NCBI GenBank assembly: GCA_958448395.1
Contig: CAUDDP010000003.1
Span: forward strand, 8,975 to 72,974
Direction of reading: 5' to 3'
Origin: an uncultured Oscillospiraceae bacterium
GTDB lineage: Bacteria; Bacillota; Clostridia; Oscillospirales; Ruminococcaceae
DNA length: 64,000 nucleotides
Below the pieces are notes generated by a model. The model did no database searches. It was not told the DNA's origin and was given only the letters and a program-made list of their open reading frames with translations. The translations under genes and the position numbers were made by a program. This document shows positions 46,221 through 55,024 of this stretch, piece by piece (the first letter of the stretch is position 1; every line of letters starts with the position of its first letter).

Positions 46221-46580
46221 TTATTCTACCGGCTGTACTGCTTCTTTGCCCCAGCCCATTTTTACACCTGCTAACATGTGAAAATGGAGATGGAACACAG
46301 TTTGTCCAGCATTCTCACCGCAGTTGGTGACAATGCGATAGCCGTCCTTCAGATTTTCCTGCTCTGCAATTTTGGCAGCCACTTCATAAATATGGGCAAC
46401 AACACTGGAATTCTCCGGTGTAATCGCTGCAGCACAGCAAATATGCTGCTTTGGAATCAACAGATAGTGAATCGGTGCAATCGGTGCAATGTCCTTAAAG
46501 ACATAAACAGTTTCATCTTCATAGACCTTTGTGCTTGGAATTTCACCAGCTACAATTTTACAAAACAAACAATCTTCCAT
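46221..46580 (-). CDS. HIT (histidine triad) family nucleotide-binding protein
   Basis: A 119-residue Hint-type protein, which hydrolyses adenosine 5'-phosphoramidates or aminoacyl-AMP. It has the N-terminal zinc-like CLFCKIVAGEIPSTKVYED and the His triad HLHFHML near the C-terminus. ATG at 46580 is 10 bases from GGAGG, whereas the longer frame opens at a TTG next to that site. It begins 6 bp after the alaS stop, so it is likely co-transcribed; a link to clearing aminoacyl-AMP made by AlaRS is plausible but only inferred. Confidence 0.9.
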   Translation of the reverse strand: MEDCLFCKIVAGEIPSTKVYEDETVYVFKDIAPIAPIHYLLIPKQHICCAAAITPENSSVVAHIYEVAAKIAEQENLKDGYRIVTNCGENAGQTVFHLHFHMLAGVKMGWGKEAVQPVE

Positions 46581-46585
46581 GTGAC

Positions 46586-49228
46586 TCAATCCTCCGTAAT
46601 CAAATTGCCAACAATACTGTCTACTGCCAGCAGTGCTTCATCAATCATATAAACCTTGCCAACGCCAGCCATCGCCTGTTCTGGACGACCACCGCCCTTA
46701 CCGCCAGTAATGGATGCAATTCGCTGTACAATCTGTCCGGCATGTGCTCCCTTTGCAATTGCTGCTTTGGAACAAGCACAGAGCAGATTGCCCTTGCCAT
46801 CCTGTACACCAGCCAATACTGCAATATAAGGTTCTTCCATTGCCTTTATCTTATCGCCCATCTTCCGGAGCATTTGCGGATTGACACCGTTCAGCATAGC
46901 AGAAATCATCTTGACACCTTTCACTTCGCTTACCTTATCAAATGCAGCCGCAATCTGTGCATCGGAAATCTTCTGATTCAGAGATTCCAACTCTCGTTCT
47001 TTTGCCTTCAATTCTGCCATTACGCTGGTGCAGCGTTCTGCCAATTCTGACACATTACCCAATTTCAGTGCGTGGGCTGCTTGCTGCATTTCCAACTGTG
47101 CAGCATCCAGCAGTTGTAAAACACCTGTGCCAGTAACAGCCTCAATCCGGCGGACACCGGAGGCAACAGAGTTCTCCGAAACAATGCGGAACAATCCAAG
47201 TTTTGCGGTATTATCCACATGCGTACCACCACAGAATTCAACAGAGAAATCAGAAACACTGACAACTCGTACCACATCACCATATTTTTCACCAAAAAGT
47301 GCCATTGCTCCCCGTTTTCTTGCTTCTGCAATCGGCAGGGACTCGGTGACCACCGGAATCGCAGCCAGAATTTTTTCATTTACCAATTTTTCTACCTTCT
47401 GGATTTCTTCCTTGCTCATCGCAGAGAAATGGGAGAAGTCAAACCGGCAAGTCTGCGGTGTCACCAGTTGACCAGCTTGATGGACATGGTCGCCCAGTAC
47501 TTCCCGCAGAGCAGCCTGTAACAGATGGGCTGCGGTATGATTTCGCATAGTGGCATGTCGTACATCCGCTGCAACTGCTGCCGTGACTGTATCACCCACA
47601 TGCAAATCGCCGTCTTCTACCGTTGCAATGTGCAAATAATGTCCGTCTTCATTCTTGCTGGTGCTGCTAACAGATGCTGTGCAGGAAGCAGTTGAAATGG
47701 TACCGCTGTCACCAACCTGTCCGCCGCTTTCTGCATAGAATGGTGTCTGATCCAGTACAATGACAACCTGATCTCCTTCAACAGCAACTTCTATTTCTGT
47801 CTGATCCTTATAAATTGCAACAATCTTTGCACTGGTTTCTGTGAGATGTTCATAGCCGGTAAATGTCGTTTTTTTTGCTGCAATCCGAATGCTGCTGCCA
47901 GCCCAAGAAGAACCTGCCTTTGCCAAATGATCTGCCTGAGATTTTTCCCGCTGTGCTTTTACCAGTGCATCAAATGCAGTGCGGTCTACTGATACGCCCT
48001 GCTCCGCAGCAATTTCCATCGTTAAGTCAATCGGGAAACCGTAGGTATCACTTAATTTGAATGCATTTTCCCCGGAAATGACTTTTTTCTTCGGATCAAT
48101 TTGCTCCAGAATTTGCGTCAGCAATGCCATACCATTGTCTACTGTTTTTGCAAAGGTTTCTTCTTCTACCTGAACGATCTTACGGATATATGCTTTCTTC
48201 TCCTCCAATTCCGGATAAGCAGATTTGTTTTCTGCAATGACAGTATCACACACTTCATATAAGAATGGCTTTTCAATACCGATCAATCTGCCATACCGTG
48301 CGGCACGCCGCAGCAACCGCCGCAGAACATAGCCTCTACCCGCATTGGATGGCATCACACCGTCGCCAATCATAAAGGTCGTACTGCGGATATGGTCAGT
48401 AATGACACGCAGTGCAATATCTGTTTTGTCGTCTGTATGATAATTTACATTTGCAATTCTGCAAACATGCTTCATGATATTCTGTACTGTATCCACTTCA
48501 AACAGGTTATCCACACCCTGCATGATACAAGCCAGACGTTCCAGTCCCATACCGGTGTCAATGTTCTTATGTTCCATCTCAGTGTAGGTACCGTTGCCAT
48601 CGCTGTTGAACTGGCTGAATACCAAATTCCAAACTTCTACATAACGGTCGCAGTCGCAGCCAACACCACAGGTGGGCTTGCCGCAGCCCTTTTCTGCCCC
48701 ACGGTCAAAGTAAATTTCAGAACACGGACCACATGGACCGGAACCATGTTCCCAGAAATTATCTTCTCTGCCCAGCCGCTTCATGTGAGATGGTTCTACA
48801 CCGATGTGCTGTGTCCAGAGGTCGTATGCTTCATCATCATTCTCAAAAACGGATACATAGAGCTTATCCATAGGCATTTGCAATTCTTTGGTGAAGAACT
48901 CCCATGCCCATTCGATAGCTTCCTTTTTAAAATAATCACCAAAAGAGAAATTGCCCAGCATTTCAAAATAGGTGCCATGCCGTGCAGTTTGTCCAACCCG
49001 TTCAATATCTGGTGTACGAATACATTTCTGACAGGTGGTTACTCTGACATTCGGCGGAACCGCCTGTCCCAAAAAGTACTTTTTTAATGGTGCCATGCCA
49101 GAGTTAATCAAAAGCAGACTTTTGTCCCCCTGTGGAATCAGAGAAAAACTCGGCAGCCGAGTATGTTGTTTGCTTTCAAAAAAAGACAGATACTTTTCTC
49201 TCAGTTCGTTCAATCCTTGCCACTGCAT
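46586..49228 (-). CDS. alaS: Alanyl-tRNA synthetase
   Basis: An 880-residue class II synthetase of standard length. The catalytic domain begins NELREKYLSFFESKQHTRLPS. The editing domain has HTAAHLLQAALREVLG and the Cys of FCGGTHVDNTAKLG, and the C-terminal C-Ala domain ends with GGKGGGRPEQAMAG. Expression is governed by the T-box with a GCU specifier upstream (49280-49505). Confidence 0.97.
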   Translation of the reverse strand: MQWQGLNELREKYLSFFESKQHTRLPSFSLIPQGDKSLLLINSGMAPLKKYFLGQAVPPNVRVTTCQKCIRTPDIERVGQTARHGTYFEMLGNFSFGDYFKKEAIEWAWEFFTKELQMPMDKLYVSVFENDDEAYDLWTQHIGVEPSHMKRLGREDNFWEHGSGPCGPCSEIYFDRGAEKGCGKPTCGVGCDCDRYVEVWNLVFSQFNSDGNGTYTEMEHKNIDTGMGLERLACIMQGVDNLFEVDTVQNIMKHVCRIANVNYHTDDKTDIALRVITDHIRSTTFMIGDGVMPSNAGRGYVLRRLLRRAARYGRLIGIEKPFLYEVCDTVIAENKSAYPELEEKKAYIRKIVQVEEETFAKTVDNGMALLTQILEQIDPKKKVISGENAFKLSDTYGFPIDLTMEIAAEQGVSVDRTAFDALVKAQREKSQADHLAKAGSSWAGSSIRIAAKKTTFTGYEHLTETSAKIVAIYKDQTEIEVAVEGDQVVIVLDQTPFYAESGGQVGDSGTISTASCTASVSSTSKNEDGHYLHIATVEDGDLHVGDTVTAAVAADVRHATMRNHTAAHLLQAALREVLGDHVHQAGQLVTPQTCRFDFSHFSAMSKEEIQKVEKLVNEKILAAIPVVTESLPIAEARKRGAMALFGEKYGDVVRVVSVSDFSVEFCGGTHVDNTAKLGLFRIVSENSVASGVRRIEAVTGTGVLQLLDAAQLEMQQAAHALKLGNVSELAERCTSVMAELKAKERELESLNQKISDAQIAAAFDKVSEVKGVKMISAMLNGVNPQMLRKMGDKIKAMEEPYIAVLAGVQDGKGNLLCACSKAAIAKGAHAGQIVQRIASITGGKGGGRPEQAMAGVGKVYMIDEALLAVDSIVGNLITED

Positions 49229-49279
49229 GATAAAAATGCTCCTTTTTTCGATTTATCAATAAATTTTGGATTCTAACAG

Positions 49280-49505
49280 AAAAAGACCCTCGCCGCCAAA
49301 TGGGACGAAGGCCTTCGTGTTACCACCCAAGTTCAAAAGTACATAAATTGCTGTACTTTCCTCATTGTTCTTTAACGCAGAACTTACGTTCCCGTTTCCA
49401 GAAACAGCTCCGGAGTAGCACCTGCTGAAGCTGTACATACTTTCACCAACCGTATGCTCTCTACAACAACATCTATGCAGTCAGTTCCATCCACGCCACA
49501 TGAAC
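49280..49505 (-). promoter_or_regulatory. T-box riboswitch, Ala (GCU) specifier, controlling alaS
   Basis: On the minus strand stem I carries AGAGAGCATACGGTTGGTG. The specifier GCT lies at 49419-49417, in GGT-GCT-ACT-CCG-GAG. The antiterminator sequence GAACTTGGGTGGTAACACG is at 49334-49316. The terminator stem pairs CCTTCGTC (49311-49304) with GGCGAGGG (49294-49287) using two G-U pairs, and is followed by TCTTTTTC. Uncharged tRNA(Ala) should open transcription of alaS. Confidence 0.92.
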
Positions 49506-49507
49506 TT

Positions 49508-49536
49508 AGTATAGCAGATTTTCTTGTACTTGTCAA
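49508..49536 (-). promoter_or_regulatory. Promoter of the alaS T-box transcript
   Basis: Minus strand TTGACA (49536-49531), 17 bases, TATACT (49513-49508). The AT-rich stretch 49537-49647 before it holds nothing else I can identify, and I see no strong terminator for the exporter operon there. Confidence 0.8.
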
Positions 49537-49647
49537 CGTTTTTTTGCAAAAAAATACAAATACAATTTTTATTACATTACATTAAAAAATACTGCAATTA
49601 AAATAGTAAATAAAATTATATAAAAATTATCTTTCAAATATATAATG

Positions 49648-50907
49648 TTATTCATAGCGTAGTGCATCAATCGGATTCAAATTTGCTGCCTTCACAGATG
49701 GAATCCAGCCAAATAAAATTCCCACAATCATAGAGAACAGCACCGCAACAGCAGCGGCTGCTGGACTAATGGCAACAGGAACTTCTGCCAGCCTTGCAAC
49801 GATTTTTGACAAACCAACTCCAGCCACTACGCCAAGTAAACCACCCACACTTGTCAGCACAGCGGCTTCTGTTAGAAACTGAAACAAAATATGTCGTTTC
49901 TTTGCACCCAATGCCTTTTTCAAGCCAATTTCCCTAGTACGTTCTGTAACAGAAACCAGCATGATATTCATGACACCGATTCCTCCTACCAGAAGAGAAA
50001 TTCCTGCAATATAAATCAGCATAGTGTTGGTAGAACTGCTCAGTTCTTGTAAAGACTTTGCCTGCTCTAACAAGTCACGACTCTTATATTGTATGGTTTC
50101 TCCCGTATCAGAAGTCGTTATACGGGCATTTAAAAGATCGGAGGCCTGCTTGCCGACTTTTGTCATGGCATCTGTTTCTGTCGTTTTAAGCAGACAATTC
50201 TGTGGTTCATCATAACGAAAAACAATTGGCCATGCGGTATCCGGTAAAAATACCTTGCCAACTGAATGATTCGCATAGAGGTGATAGTCATCAATCGACT
50301 GAATCACTGGTTCAAAGGCACTGCTTTGTACAGCAATGCCAATCACTTTAAACGGCATGCCGTTAATATCAATCACGTTACCAACTGGATTCTCTCCAGC
50401 AAACAAGCTCTGTGCTGCATCTGTATCTATAATGGCAACATTGCTGCCTTTGGTATAATCTTCTGAACGGAATCCCTTTCCAGACTGAATATGGTAACCG
50501 GCAGTCTGAAAATAATCTGCATCCACACCCCAGACAGAACCACCTTCCAGCTTTGTATTCTGATAGAAAATAGAATCACAGTAATTTCTTATCCGATACA
50601 AAGCAACCGACTCTACATCTTTCATAGCAGATAGTTGTGTCTTCACCTGACTGGAGATCACTGGGACACCAGATGGCGGTGCTTGATACTGCATATCATA
50701 TTCATATTCGCCCTGATATAATGCAACTGCAATGGTATTGTTGCCAGCTCCCACTAAATTGCTTTTGATTTGCTCGTTCGTGCCTCGAATTGTGGAAACA
50801 ATAGCAATGATAGCAGCAATGCCGATGATAATCCCAAGCATGGTCAGCAGTGAACGGATTTTATGGGCAAGAATGCCCTGTATTGATAAACGAATATTTT
50901 CCAGCAT
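49648..50907 (-). CDS. MacB-like ABC transporter permease (FtsX domain)
   Basis: A 419-residue MacB-type permease without a fused ATPase. It has an N-terminal helix (SLLTMLGIIIGIAAIIAIVS), a large extracytoplasmic periplasmic-core-like domain (about 45-285) and three C-terminal helices with VTERTREIGLKKALGAKKRHI, the FtsX signature. The family exports peptides, lantibiotics or macrolides, or acts as a mechanotransmitter. It is the last gene of adaptor-ATPase-adaptor-permease. Confidence 0.9.
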   Translation of the reverse strand: MLENIRLSIQGILAHKIRSLLTMLGIIIGIAAIIAIVSTIRGTNEQIKSNLVGAGNNTIAVALYQGEYEYDMQYQAPPSGVPVISSQVKTQLSAMKDVESVALYRIRNYCDSIFYQNTKLEGGSVWGVDADYFQTAGYHIQSGKGFRSEDYTKGSNVAIIDTDAAQSLFAGENPVGNVIDINGMPFKVIGIAVQSSAFEPVIQSIDDYHLYANHSVGKVFLPDTAWPIVFRYDEPQNCLLKTTETDAMTKVGKQASDLLNARITTSDTGETIQYKSRDLLEQAKSLQELSSSTNTMLIYIAGISLLVGGIGVMNIMLVSVTERTREIGLKKALGAKKRHILFQFLTEAAVLTSVGGLLGVVAGVGLSKIVARLAEVPVAISPAAAAVAVLFSMIVGILFGWIPSVKAANLNPIDALRYE

Positions 50908-50920
50908 AGCATGTCCCCCC

Positions 50921-52711
50921 TTACCATTGTACTTCGTCCGTATCTTTGGTACGAACGCCCTCTTTTACGTTTTTTCCGTATGGGAAGCAAATGCGATCGG
51001 TTTCTTCCACACCACTTTTGATTTCAATTTCTGACCCATATCGAATTTTTCCAGTCTGCACGACCTGTTTGACCAGACGATTCTGGTCATTTGCTTTCAT
51101 GACATAATACTGTCCGTTTTCCTCTCGTACATATTGCAATGGCAAGTAAAAATTTTGAGAGATGGATTCTTCCATAAAGGAAAGCGACAGCCAATTTCCA
51201 ACTGCAATATCATATTGCTCATTTGTTTCTGCCTGAAAGTTGTATATACTATTATTGGGATTTTCATTGTAAGGAACACTGCCATCTGTTACGGGTACAT
51301 CATCCACCTCTGTGACAGTAATAGTAAAGCTATCACCAGTATCATAGGACATGGCATTAATCTCTGTACCGACTTGTAGTTTTGATAAGTTCCATTCACT
51401 GACAGTCCCTTGTACCTGAAGGCCACCAGAACCTTGAATCACCAGATATGGTTTTGTCTCCGCTTCTTTATCCGTCAAATCAGTATGCAGCTCTGTGACA
51501 ACACCATCAATTAAGCTGCGTTCCATGCCGTCATCTTGTTTTTTCAATGCAGCCTGATAATCCAGATCTGCCGACTTTTTATTGAACTCCAGCGTTTTAA
51601 TTTTTGACTGTTGTTTTTGAATCATAGCGGACAGTTCTTGTGATGTATACAAATAGTCATCTGATCCACTATCATCTCCCCATATGTCCTCATCAAACCA
51701 TTCCTCGTCAAAATCAAAATCGTCTCCCTCATCTGGCAGAAGCATATCATCACTGTTGTTTCCGGCAATTTGGAATGTTCCATATAACACCTGACGAAAA
51801 TCCACAGACAATGTCCCATCCTGTCCAATCATGACCCCCTGACTGACATTCCAATTTGCCAGTGATGCTGGAAGAGTCGTTCCGTCTACCAGCCACTGAT
51901 AGCCGTCTGGTACCACCTGAAAAATAGCGTGATTTCCATTTTGCTGCAATAGCAGCAGCAAATCCATCTTCACAACGGTGTCCCGTTCACAAAGAAATAA
52001 ATATGGCTGTGCTACAGAACCATCCCCCTGCACAGAATCTTCCAGCGTATCCAGAGTATTTTCCTCTAAAATAGGTTCTGTCACTGGTTCAGTTGGTTCT
52101 GTTGAATCTATCGGTTCGGTTGGTTCTACTGAATCAGTTGGATTCGTTTCTGTTGGAATTTCTCCGCTTTCTGTTGTTTCTACTTCTGATGCCGTTGTAA
52201 CAATCGGTGCAGCTACCAAATTTGTCACAGGTTCTGTTTCAATAGAGCTATCTACCTCTTCGACATCATCTATATTCTCTATTAAATCATACTGCCGATC
52301 TTCTGCTGGATGCAGTGATTGCAAACGTTCCAATTCTTTTTTTGCCGTTCTCAGGTCATCTTCAGCAGCATTCACAGCATTCTTTTTCTCCTGTAATGCT
52401 AACTTTAATGAAGTCGTATCATAAGCAATCAGCGGCGTTCCAACTTTTACAGTATCTCCTTTTTTGACCAATACCTTTTCCACTACCTGCTCTTTTTCCA
52501 GCATAACATTTTGTTTGCTGCCGGTAATAACAGTTCCGTCAATGGTCATTTCATTGCCATACTCATATCCCATCATATTGACAACTGGAACAACATTGAC
52601 GACTCGTTTTTCATTTTTCTGCTTTTTATAGTATGCTGCACCACCAATCCCTCCACTGCTGATCAGCAGCACACTGACAATGCAAATTGCAAGAACCTTT
52701 TTCTTTCTCAT
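50921..52711 (-). CDS. Efflux adaptor (HlyD/MacA-like) with a large inserted domain
   Basis: A 596-residue membrane-fusion protein: N-terminal membrane anchor (about 5-27), a barrel-sandwich half (GVTVKVGTPLIAYDTT region, 60-100), a coiled-coil arm (102-133), then an unusually long insert (134-355). The second arm (356-395), second sandwich half (ERSLIDGVVTELHTDL) and beta-barrel domains follow. The insert has a Pro-Thr-Glu-rich part (about 185-216), a beta-rich globular part (about 230-318) and a very acidic part (327-353). Its ATG overlaps the ATPase stop (ATGA). Confidence 0.85.
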   Translation of the reverse strand: MRKKKVLAICIVSVLLISSGGIGGAAYYKKQKNEKRVVNVVPVVNMMGYEYGNEMTIDGTVITGSKQNVMLEKEQVVEKVLVKKGDTVKVGTPLIAYDTTSLKLALQEKKNAVNAAEDDLRTAKKELERLQSLHPAEDRQYDLIENIDDVEEVDSSIETEPVTNLVAAPIVTTASEVETTESGEIPTETNPTDSVEPTEPIDSTEPTEPVTEPILEENTLDTLEDSVQGDGSVAQPYLFLCERDTVVKMDLLLLLQQNGNHAIFQVVPDGYQWLVDGTTLPASLANWNVSQGVMIGQDGTLSVDFRQVLYGTFQIAGNNSDDMLLPDEGDDFDFDEEWFDEDIWGDDSGSDDYLYTSQELSAMIQKQQSKIKTLEFNKKSADLDYQAALKKQDDGMERSLIDGVVTELHTDLTDKEAETKPYLVIQGSGGLQVQGTVSEWNLSKLQVGTEINAMSYDTGDSFTITVTEVDDVPVTDGSVPYNENPNNSIYNFQAETNEQYDIAVGNWLSLSFMEESISQNFYLPLQYVREENGQYYVMKANDQNRLVKQVVQTGKIRYGSEIEIKSGVEETDRICFPYGKNVKEGVRTKDTDEVQW

Positions 52712-53391
52712 ATCAATCCCTCCTCGCCCAGTCGGCCATCTCGTATGGTGAGTATCCGCTCTGCGTGAGCAGCGATCTCCGGCTCATGTGTAATCATGAC
52801 AATTGTAACACCAGTTTGATGCAGCTCATGAAACAACTGCATCACCTGTTCTCCAGATGCTGTATCCAATGCACCAGTTGGCTCATCTGCCAGCAGAAGT
52901 TTGGGATGATTCATCATTGCCCGAGCAATGGCAACTCGTTGTTTTTGCCCACCAGAGAGCTGTGTCGGCAAAAAAGAAACACGATCTTCTAATCCAACCT
53001 TTATCAATGCCTCTCTAGCACGTTCTTTTCTTACTTTTGGCTTTACACCAGCATAAAGCAGCGGTAAAGCTGCATTCTCCAGTGCAGATTGACGAGGCAG
53101 CAGATTGAAATTTTGAAAAACAAACCCGATTTTTTCATTTCGGATTTTAGATAGCGTGTTTTCTGTACAGCGACTTACCTCCATACCATCAAAGAAATAA
53201 CTACCACTAGTTGGTGTATCCAGCAAACCAATTAGATTCATGAGTGTGGACTTACCCGAACCAGAAGGTCCCATAATCGCAACAAATTCCCCGTGTGCCA
53301 CATGAAAGGTAATATCATGCAGCACCGGTATATCACTTTTTCCCTGTCGATAAGACTTGTTAATTTGTTCTAATTTTAACATTGCTGTCAC
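52708..53391 (-). CDS. MacB/LolD-type ABC transporter ATP-binding protein
   Basis: A 227-residue ATPase: Walker [14 protein letters not shown]-loop FQNFNLLP, signature LSGGQKQR, Walker B LLLADEPTGALD, H-loop MITHEPEIA. It powers the separate FtsX-type permease encoded two genes downstream. Second gene of the operon, 4 bp after the first adaptor and overlapping the second. Confidence 0.94.
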   Translation of the reverse strand: MTAMLKLEQINKSYRQGKSDIPVLHDITFHVAHGEFVAIMGPSGSGKSTLMNLIGLLDTPTSGSYFFDGMEVSRCTENTLSKIRNEKIGFVFQNFNLLPRQSALENAALPLLYAGVKPKVRKERAREALIKVGLEDRVSFLPTQLSGGQKQRVAIARAMMNHPKLLLADEPTGALDTASGEQVMQLFHELHQTGVTIVMITHEPEIAAHAERILTIRDGRLGEEGLI

Positions 53392-53395
53392 CGTC

Positions 53396-54751
53396 CTATT
53401 CTACATCTGCCGAAGATTCTTCTGTCGGAACTGGTTCTGCTTCATAGACTCTCGGCATGATTTCTATATCATCATCCTCCGATTCAATTCCTTCCCCTTC
53501 CACAATTTCTTCATTTTCGTCATACAGAACATCATTATCTGTATCGCCATTTTCCATCCCATCCATCTCATGGCTGGTCATATCATTGATATTTGTTGTG
53601 GTCTTCATACCTTCTTTATAATCATCTGCTGGATAGGCAATGAAATCCGTTTCTGACAGGCCGTTTTTCAGCTCAGTAATACCATATGTCTCATCCGTCT
53701 CACCGATTTCTACCAGCTTCTTTTGCAAACGATTCTTATCATCTGCTATCCAGACATATGCCTGATCACCATCCCAAACCAGAAAGTCACTGTAAATCCA
53801 AATGCCTTTATGACCGCTATTCTGCCCCATATCTGGTTCAATTAGAACATGCTGCCCCAAAAGCAAACCATCAGCACTATTTAACTTGATATAAAATGCA
53901 TACTTGGAGGCGGTATTATCCGAACCACCGTCAAAGTACATCATATTATTACCGTTATCTTGCTCAGCTTCTGTGCTAATTTCTGTCACTTCACCAGACC
54001 AGCATTGATTGGCATCCACTCTGGAACGGATAATCATTTTCTGTCCCGTTATAACTTGACCAAGCTGCTGTTCGCTAAGTGTACCTTTAATGCGATAATT
54101 GCCGCTTGCTGTGATAGTCATAATAACATCGGTACCGTCTGCCTGCATTGCTTCTGGTGTTTTAACGGTTTTTATAATACCATCCATTTCAGCAGTTACT
54201 TTTGCATTGTCAATGGCATTTTGTTGCTTTTGTAATGCAATGTTTTTTACCTTAATATCATATTCTGCTTTGTCAATACTGGTTTGCAGCGTTTGAATTT
54301 GTGTGGTATAGGAAAGCTGTTGATCAGCGTCTGCCGCTGCTTTTTCTGATTCCAATTGCCGAATCTGCTCCTGATAGGAAGAAATCTCATTATTCAGCTG
54401 TTCTACCTCGATTTCCCCCTGCTCTAAATCCAACTTCATGGATTCTACATCATACAGAAAAAGAGGCGTTCCTTTTTTGACAGTATCGCCCTCTTTGACA
54501 TAGATTTCTGAAATAGTTTTTGTCGTATCCGCCTTAATTTCCTTTGTTTCCTGTGCTTCTGTGACACCGCTGAAGCACATTGTTGTCAAATCTGGATTGG
54601 CAGCATTTTGCTCTGCTACTGTACTAACATAGACTATGGTTTCATCAGTAGAATCTGTTTCTTTATTCCGCCACCACCAAAAACCGCTGCCGACTGCTGC
54701 GAGAACCACAACTGCCGTGACTGCTGCAACGATTGCTTTTTTCTTACCCAT
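53396..54751 (-). CDS. HlyD/MacA-family efflux adaptor with acidic C-terminal tail
   Basis: A 451-residue adaptor: membrane anchor (about 6-27), a lipoyl-like half (IKADTTKTISEIYVKEGDTV), a continuous coiled-coil hairpin (about 105-180), the second sandwich half (AEMDGIIKTVKTPEA) and barrel domains. It ends in a tail of about 75 residues rich in Asp and Glu. Unlike the second adaptor of this operon it has no insert in the hairpin. First gene of the exporter operon, with a promoter at 54815-54843. Confidence 0.87.
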   Translation of the reverse strand: MGKKKAIVAAVTAVVVLAAVGSGFWWWRNKETDSTDETIVYVSTVAEQNAANPDLTTMCFSGVTEAQETKEIKADTTKTISEIYVKEGDTVKKGTPLFLYDVESMKLDLEQGEIEVEQLNNEISSYQEQIRQLESEKAAADADQQLSYTTQIQTLQTSIDKAEYDIKVKNIALQKQQNAIDNAKVTAEMDGIIKTVKTPEAMQADGTDVIMTITASGNYRIKGTLSEQQLGQVITGQKMIIRSRVDANQCWSGEVTEISTEAEQDNGNNMMYFDGGSDNTASKYAFYIKLNSADGLLLGQHVLIEPDMGQNSGHKGIWIYSDFLVWDGDQAYVWIADDKNRLQKKLVEIGETDETYGITELKNGLSETDFIAYPADDYKEGMKTTTNINDMTSHEMDGMENGDTDNDVLYDENEEIVEGEGIESEDDDIEIMPRVYEAEPVPTEESSADVE

Positions 54752-54784
54752 ATTCCAATTCCTCTTTTCTATGATTATTTTATT

Positions 54785-54843
54785 CGGGTGTTGTACTCAA
54801 ACTGCTACACCCACAGTATAGCATAGCAAAACCTACTTGTCAA
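54785..54843 (-). promoter_or_regulatory. Promoter of the MacAB-like operon with adjacent inverted repeat
   Basis: Minus strand TTGACA (54843-54838), 17 bases, TATACT (54820-54815). Just downstream, GGGTGT and ACACCC (in 54785-54812) flank an imperfect TGTA...TACA repeat. It lies over the start of transcription, where it could be a repressor operator or a 5' hairpin. Confidence 0.65.
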
Positions 54844-54938
54844 GGAAATTTCAAAAAGCTTTTCTGAGATAACTGTTATCGTTTATCTTTGCCAAAAATG
54901 AATATGATTATTGCCTTTGTGAAATTCCAGTGAAATGG

Positions 54939-54967
54939 TTGCAATTCTCTAGGAAATGTGATATGAT
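54939..54967 (+). promoter_or_regulatory. Promoter of manA
   Basis: TTGCAA (54939-54944), 17 bases, TATGAT (54962-54967), about 58 bases before the start codon. Confidence 0.55.
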
Positions 54968-55024
54968 AAAAGTTAAAAAGTTATATACAATCATTTTCAT
55001 TCCGATGGGGAGGTACTGACACAC

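Noticed and set aside
48392..49087. Long open frame of 231 codons antisense to alaS, and similar ones opposite dapL, valS and gtfA
   Set aside because: Each lies entirely opposite a gene with clear family motifs, and the predicted products are rich in Cys, His and Phe as expected for antisense shadows.
49537..49647. AT-rich block as a possible replication or attachment site
   Set aside because: No repeated boxes or tRNA gene are present; it is an ordinary AT-rich intergenic stretch.
52060..52160. Tandem repeat in DNA encoding the Pro-Thr-Glu stretch of the second adaptor
   Set aside because: The repeat is imperfect, stays in frame and looks like ordinary low-complexity linker sequence; it is described with the protein.
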